DNA from: Owenia fusiformis
Lineage: Eukaryota; Annelida; Polychaeta; Sabellida; Oweniidae
Length of the DNA stretch: 64,000 bases
Assembly (NCBI GenBank): GCA_903813345.2
Contig: CAIIXF020000004.1
Span: forward strand, 24,369,985-24,433,984
Direction of reading: 5' to 3'
Shown here: positions 57,613 through 64,000 of the stretch, piece after piece
How the letters are laid out: every line of letters starts with the position of its first letter
Position numbering within the stretch: the stretch's first letter is position 1
The notes under the pieces: model-generated
What the model was told of the DNA's origin: nothing
The model's input: the letters and a program-made list of their open reading frames with translations, nothing else
Database searches by the model: none
Translations under genes and position numbers: made by a program

Positions 57613-60600
57613 ATAGTCTTCATGATAATGTTTGTTTGGTTGATGAGGAAGTTCGCACTCAAGAAAACCTCTTGCTTCCTGGAAACACGAAGAAAACATT
57701 GATTTAATAGCCCAGTGGGGTCAAACGTGGTCAAGTAAGGAATAAATATATCACTGACTTAATTGCCCTGTGGAGCATAGGATGATCTATTTTGAACTAT
57801 TTGAACCAAATACCTTGGTCTTTTTGTCACCTTTTGTAATTTTTTATCCCTACACTTTATGCTCATTTCTTGCGTGCTCAAAAATTTTTTAAATATACTT
57901 TTTGGCAAGACAGTTAATTGTTGACTTTTGCCAAATATGGAATCACTCAAAATGTTCTTTGCCAAAGATGGAGTCCGTAATATGTTCACACGATCAGGGA
58001 CATTTTAAAAAGACTCATAAAAGTCATTCACTATATTTTGCACGAGGATACCTAATTAGACAGAGCAGTGGGTCAATTCCAAGTGCCTGTGATTCTTCAT
58101 GTTTAATAAACATTATGTGTAAAGATGATGTATAAATATGAAGACATCGCAGGTTTTTTTAAACCTAAACTACATGAAGCTTACAAACTCATAGCCAAGG
58201 AATTGTTTATTAAGCAACTTACTGATTATCTTTGAAGAATTCTTTCAATGTGTTGCTGAACTTTTTAGAATAGCGAACAAACTCTCGTTTCTTCTGTTCA
58301 AGATTCTGAAAATAAAAGAATAAAATCTTGTGTTATCTGCATGAGCTACAAACAGTACCTAGATCTCCATACATCGCCACACCTTTTCCACACTTTGCCA
58401 CGGCTATTCTATTCTATCTCACCAATGAATATAAAATCGGACATAATCATATTTCAAGTGCTACGGAGTTATACATAACTAGTAAAAGGTGAACTGTCAA
58501 ATGAAAATAAAAGTAATGACCAGTTGGGTTATTAGCCACTGATACCAAAACAGTCATACTTAAAGGCCCCATATAAAGTTTAAATCACTTTGGCTTATAT
58601 TGTAGTTTTACCCAATGTTATCAAAACGTGATACATGAAACTTTTTTTAAACTTCAAAAAGTGCTTTTTGAAGCACTTTTCATTGAGAGTGACATTTGAT
58701 ACGACCATAAGATGTCCCAAAATCAAGATTCATCCAACTATATACAAACCTGTTTATTACTCTGGCCTTGTATGAATCGGAAAACATTATTTACAGCATC
58801 CAACAGGTTCTTAATGGCACTAGCTATGTCCCTGGAAAATACAACATATTTGAACATTATTTACAGCATCCAACAGGTTCTTAATGGCACTAGCTATGTC
58901 CCTGGAAAATACAACATATTTGAACATTATTTACAGCATCCAACAGGTTCTTAATGGCACTAGCTATGTCCCTGGAAAATACAACATATTTGAACATTAT
59001 TTACAGCATCCAACAGGTTCTTAATGGCACTAGCTATGTCCCTGGAAAATACAACATATTTGAACATTATTTACAGCATCCAACAGGTTCTTAATGGCAC
59101 TAGCTATGTCCCTGGAAAATACAACATATTTGAACATTATTTACAGCATCCAACAGGTTCTTAATGGCACTAGCTATGTCCCTGGAAAAAACAACATATT
59201 TGAACATTATTTACAGCATCCAACAGGTTCTTAATGGCACTAGCTATGTCCCTGGAAAATACAACATATTTGAACATTATTTACAGCATCCAACAGGTTC
59301 TTAATGGAACTAGCTATGTCCCTGGAATATATACAACATATTTGAACATTATTTACAGCATCCAACAGGTTCTTAATGGCACTAGCTATGTCCCTGGAAA
59401 ATACAACATATTTGAACATTATTTACAGCATCCAACAGGTTCTTAATGGCACTAGCTATGTCCCTGGAAAATACAACATATTTGAACATTATTTACAGCA
59501 TCCAACAGGTTCTTAATGGAACTAGCTATGTCCCTGGAAAATACAACATATTTGAACATTATTTACAGCATCCAACAGGTTCTTAATGGCACTAGCTATG
59601 TCCCTGGAAAATACAACATATTTGAACATTATTTACAGCATCCAACAGGTTCTTAATGGAACTAGCTATGTCCCTGGAAAATACAACATATTTGAACATT
59701 ATTTACAGCATCCAACAGGTTCTTAATGGCACTAGCTATGTCCCTGGAAAATACAACATATTTGAACATTATTTACAGCATCCAACAGGTTCTTAATGGC
59801 ACTAGCTATGTCCCTGGAAAATACAACATATTTGAACATTATTTACAGCATCCAACAGGTTCTTAATGGCACTAGCTATGTCCCTGGAAAAAACAACATA
59901 TTTGAACATTATTTACAGCATCCAACAGGTTCTTAATGGCACTCGCTATGCCCCTGGAAAATACAACATATTTTTTAAAACATTTTGTCGTTTCTTAGAT
60001 GTTCCTGGAAAATAAAAATTCCCGTAAACATTTAAACAATATCTTTAAAATTAAATCTTTCAACGTTAATATATTATACATTACATACAGTAGATGCTAA
60101 TTGTGAATTGCTTTGGACAACATGCAAAGATTCATTTCCAGTTTCAAAATTCAATATGTTCATGTAATTTAACAGCTTGCGAAAAAGCAAAATTAGATAT
60201 CTCCAAATCAATGAAAGATACCAACAAGAATACAGTATACAGGGTGTCCCGAAAGTATGGGGCCCCCCCTAGGCAGACATATACCAGTGTCGTCATAGTA
60301 TGTGTCATATATCATTTTAAAGCTTATCCAAAGTTACATTGATTCGCCAAGTATCATGGTTCAACTCTCAAATGTGAAAAAAATTACAGGCATTTCAAAA
60401 TTTAGTGTTTGGTCCTCTGAGGACACTGGAATATGTCTGCCTAGGGGGGGGGGGGGGCATACTTTCGGGACACCCTGTACAGTGTACTTACTTTATTGTT
60501 TCCAGAAACTTTTTCCTATCATATATTTCTAGTGGGATTCTGCTAAGTATTTTCTTTAAAGCCAGTGCTCTGTGATTCAAATGTCGGAACGGTTCCTCCG

Positions 60601-63552
60601 GCCTTACTATCCTGAACTCTGAAAGTCATAAAAATGGTGATGTTAAGAGCATATACCCTCATACATATAGATTCTTCAGAGCCAGTGCTCTGTTATTCAA
60701 ATGTCAGGAGTTCACCTCTTAAATCCAAATTTAGTCAGGAGAAAACCCTATTTTTAGCTTATTATGATAAAAATATTCAGGTAAAATCTCACCAAAAATT
60801 TCCAATAAATCTAAGAATATCTCCAATATAAAGAGAATGTAACCACCTAGTTGAAATACAAATGTAACAATATGTTACAGATAGAGGTGTCACGGTTTCC
60901 CGATATTGGACCGAATTTCGGTCAAGATGCTTCGGTTCGGGACATGGAACAGAAAGGGTTAATATCGTTCCGATTTCGGTATCGGTCTTTTTTATTTCTG
61001 AATATGATTTTGAAAAGTGAAACTGTCATTATCAGACATTGCATCATTTTTTAATGTTCTGTCCCGTCCCGAAAGTACCGTGTCCTGAGACCATTTGTAC
61101 CATTCCGTACCGTACCAAATTTTTTTTGGACCATAACACCTCTAGTAAAAGAGACTGTGAGATTAACACTTTTTGGTGATGACATAAAAATGAAGTGCTA
61201 CAATTCATGTCGAAGAATTATCTCTAACAGTCTTGAAAAAAACCAAGATGTGGACTTTCCACTTGCAAACAAACTGTATGCTATTATGTTAAGAATTCAC
61301 ATCAACTAAATCAAATAATATCTTTAATATAGAGTATGCTGAGTGTTATTTCTTTAAAAGGGTACTTACCTTCTGTATCATTTGTACCCTCTAAGCGCAG
61401 CAGTGTTTCACTAAGATCTATGTGATTTCCAAGTTCTGCTTTATGTAGCACACCACGTATCAGTTCTATACAGAAGCCAGGGTGTTGGTTTTCCACCTTT
61501 AAACAGTAAACAGATAGTATAAATGTATAAGGCCCTTATAGATAAATTTTAAGTTAAACAGGATATAATATGAAAATCAGAAAATGGTAAAGGCAAGTCA
61601 AAAACAAAAACAAGTAAAAATCCTGAAATCCTGAAAAAATTAGTTAGGAGCCATTGGAATGACAAGGTTACTATCAAACAAACATTTAATTTGTAAGCAT
61701 ATCAAGATGCATTTAATTTCATTATAGTTTGCATGATATGCTGTTTACTATGGAAACGTAAAGTACTTATCATAAGCTGCTTTGAGAAGAAATGCCAAAA
61801 CATAAAGGCCAAATAAAAGATCAAGCTTGTCAAAATATAAATGATTAATATTGGCACACAGCTTCAGGGAAGCCCCAGTAATTGATTCTTTAATTGTCAC
61901 TTTTATTCATTAACATCTTAATTACATCAATTAATAGTTAATAACAATAGAGAGTGAATACTTTAAATTCTATTCATGACACAAAATATCTAGAACTAAC
62001 ATGTGGTTCTATAGCTAAAAGTGGCTCTATTTACGATATGTTGACTTTTGCCTTACATACGCTGTTCTTTTTTAACAACTAAACATATATTTTATTGCTC
62101 TTTTTGGATCAAATATGACATAACCCCTGTCATGGGTCAGTGTAACAGAGCTCCATACTACAGTGACATCTTTTTAACTTATACAAAACTTAATGACATT
62201 AAATGTACCTACCTTCGTTAGAGCTGCCCTGAGTGTCTGTGAAGCTGCCATATCTTTTGCCTCAAGCTGAAACAAAAGACAACATTCTTAATAAGAAATA
62301 ATGTTCACTACTTTGTTGCCTATTTGCTCCATTAAGCAGTGATCTCCCCAGCATTAAGGGGAGGCATCAAAAGTTCGATGTCGGATAGAAAACTAAATAA
62401 ATCTAGTTAGGGGGGGGGGGGTTCAAACCCATTTCCGTTTGCTATTCGACAAATTTCAACATTTCAAACTTTTGGCTATTTCGACTCAGAATGCCTTGGA
62501 ATGGTATAAAAATAAAGATTTTACCTGCTGCTTTCTTCGTCAAGATCATTCCAATGGATTCTATTCTATCAATAATTTTTAAAAGCCGCAAATAACGAGA
62601 GGAATTAACAAAAACTAGATCATGTTTAGCAACAATCTTTCAAATTCTCAAACCGGAAGTAAGCGATCAACTTTCATGGTATTTAATTTTTGGGGGGAGG
62701 GGGGGTCAGAGTCAAAACTAGATTTATTTAGTTTCTGATCCGACATCGAACTTTTGATGCCTCCCCTAAAGCAAGTGGGCGCAGCACCCATCTGAGATTT
62801 TGAAAATATGCTTGCACCCGCCTAAAAATCCATTTGCATCCCCTTGAAAATGAGAAAATCATGAAAATTTGCATTTTTTCACCAATTTTGGTCTAAACTG
62901 TGAAAAGGGGAATTATGCACCCACCTGAGAAAAAATCCTGGGGAGATCACTGTAAAGGTATCTATCAACTTGTTTATAGTCATAGAACAGGTTGGATTTA
63001 TTTACTCTAGTTGATTGAAAATCTTAGAAAACATGAAGTTTTTTTAATATCCAAGATTATTCATATTTTAAGGTCTTGGCAATTTGGAGTAAATGAATTA
63101 CTCATTGCTCCTGTGTAATGATACAAGGGTCATCTAGTTTATACGGATCAACCAGATTTTCTTCACTTTTATAGTTTGACTCATATAAACTTTGACTTAC
63201 ATGGATGACTTTGCTTTTCAATATTCTAGTTTTAGTATACTTAGCTTACTTATTAAAGCTAGGGTCTAAAGTCTCAGTCATATTTGCTCTAACGCAGCAG
63301 ACGTAGCATAAAAAATTGACGTACTGCTGCCGTGTATCAAATGTGACGGAGGCATAGGCCTAATCTTATATCTACGAAAATCAATCAATGAATCAAATAA
63401 AAACGATAAATTCTAACTTCGAATTCGATCTAGAAATTCAAAATGACTCAAATTTGGTAAAACGTCAAATGTCGACTTACCTTTTCTAGAATAGGTCCTA
63501 TTACAACAGGCAAAGCCATTGAAGAAAACAGACTTTCCTCTCCCATTGTCAT
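57597..63552 (-). CDS. PDCD10: PDCD10 / CCM3, 7 exons, 208 aa
   Basis: PDCD10 is an adaptor that binds GCKIII kinases (STK24, STK25, MST4) through its N-terminal dimerisation domain, and CCM2 and striatins through its C-terminal FAT-homology domain. Exons: 63552-63481, 62266-62213, 61496-61370, 60618-60492, 58831-58750, 58305-58223, 57678-57597. All are GT-AG with matching phases, giving 208 aa plus TAG (human 212). Diagnostic stretches include AASQTLRAAL near the N-terminus, IKDIASAIKNLLDAVNNVF in the FAT-H domain, KKREFVRYSKKFSNTLK, and VFLSANFLINQTNII near the end. The first of two nearby ATGs was chosen. Oddities: 16 extra copies of the exon 5 acceptor region, a MITE about 14 bp from the exon 4 donor, and a tandem repeat over the stop codon. 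Confidence 0.96.
58781..59975 (-). repeat. 70-bp array of the PDCD10 exon 5 acceptor, 17 copies
   Basis: Units with caacaggttc at 58801, 58871, 58941 and so on to 59923. Each holds the acceptor tattttccag and about the first 45 nt of exon 5. The native exon (58831-58750) is the last unit in the transcript, so 16 extra acceptors precede it in intron 4. Copies are over 95% identical. Confidence 0.95.
60240..60477. mobile_element. 238-bp mariner-type MITE beside PDCD10 exon 4
   Basis: Inverted ends cagggtgtcccgaaagtatg and catactttcgggacaccctg, perfect over 20 bp and extending inward past cctaggcagacatat; TA on both sides. Its right end lies 14 bp from the edge of exon 4 (60492). Confidence 0.85.
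60882..61144. mobile_element. hAT-type MITE, 263 bp
   Basis: Ends tagaggtgt and acacctcta. Flanking octamers gttacaga and gtaaaaga match at six of eight positions. The interior is rich in cggtt/cggt repeats. In PDCD10 intron 3. Confidence 0.7.
62337..62952. mobile_element. Composite inverted element in PDCD10 intron 1
   Basis: Outer ends cagtgatctcccc and ggggagatcactg are perfect inverted repeats. Inside, a second pair of about 50-bp arms (62358-62408 and 62714-62766, both containing gttcgatgtcgga or its complement) encloses poly-G runs. Probably one MITE within another. Confidence 0.75.
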
Positions 63553-64000
63553 TCTTGCTTCTTTGTAAAGCTGTCTTTCAAAATATCAAATGAAAAATTG
63601 ACTCCACCCAAAAAGTAGGTCAAAATAAAAACTTGTTTTACAGTTTCAAATCGTGAAAATCGTGTACTATCCTTCCTTCGAGAATCTTAAATCGTTCCAA
63701 TTATATGCCTAGATATTCCTATTTATGTTACCCACGTATACGTAGAAACTGTTGACTTCATCATCACATATTTTACAAATTAATCAGTGAAATTCCTTCG
63801 GATGAAAGTCGAATACGGATTCTAGGAATCAGGTCATTGCCTCGTTTTGATAATTTCTCACTTTTTGAAGAGCTCTACAATAACAACAGGTGTCGGGTGC
63901 GGCGAAAGCAGAGAAATAACTCGATCAAAGTGTAATAATAACTCAATCAACGATTGGACTGAAATGGGAGAATTAATATAACGTACTAGCCGTGCCATAA
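63553..64000. promoter_or_regulatory. PDCD10 upstream region
   Basis: About 450 bp upstream of the start codon to the window edge. It must contain the 5' UTR or an upstream intron. I see no TATA box or other decisive element. Confidence 0.35.

Noticed and set aside
58712-59446. Plus-strand ORFs with repeated NGTSYVPG
   Set aside because: Antisense translation of the 70-bp array derived from PDCD10 exon 5.

Overview
This window looks like nuclear DNA of an animal, most likely a marine bilaterian invertebrate. It is AT-rich and carries three conserved metazoan-type genes with many GT-AG introns, two LINE retrotransposons, several MITE families, and an unusually dense set of minisatellites. I cannot place it to phylum.

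Layout. (1) 3125-20204, minus strand: a 13-exon gene whose reading frame joins perfectly across all introns to give 574 aa. The protein has two FYVE-type zinc fingers and an alpha-helical C-terminal half. A decayed LINE sits antisense in its last intron. (2) 21449-22642: a head-to-head pair of tRNA-derived SINE fragments, then two 133-bp inverted-repeat arms enclosing 565 bp. This lies between divergent genes and carries outward-facing splice donors. (3) 23623-45015, plus strand: an 18-exon gene predicted to encode 2391 aa, identified as ICE1, the scaffold of the little elongation complex for snRNA transcription. A 192-aa intronless immunoglobulin-type membrane protein is nested antisense in its sixth intron (29788-30366). 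(4) 45016-57596: the convergent intergenic region. It holds a full LINE on the minus strand with two open ORFs (438 and 1173 aa), a purine-rich 37-bp array and a nested DNA-transposon pair. (5) 57597-63552, minus strand: a complete 7-exon PDCD10 (CCM3) gene, 208 aa.

The most striking pattern is that many tandem arrays overlap functional boundaries of these genes. Units of 52, 97, 52, 187, 22 and 70 bp each contain a copy of an exon-intron junction, so a single native splice site is followed or preceded by 2 to 27 extra copies. Other arrays start at acceptor sites or contain a stop codon. In the 97-bp array each unit can be read as a 45-nt phase-0 mini-exon plus a 52-nt GT-AG intron. This suggests either a local tandem-duplication process focused on splice junctions or selection for multiplied splice sites. 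I know of no named system that fits.

The three main genes serve unrelated housekeeping roles: endosomal PI3P recognition, Pol II snRNA transcription, and CCM/STRIPAK signalling. Nothing suggests an operon or a cooperating cluster.
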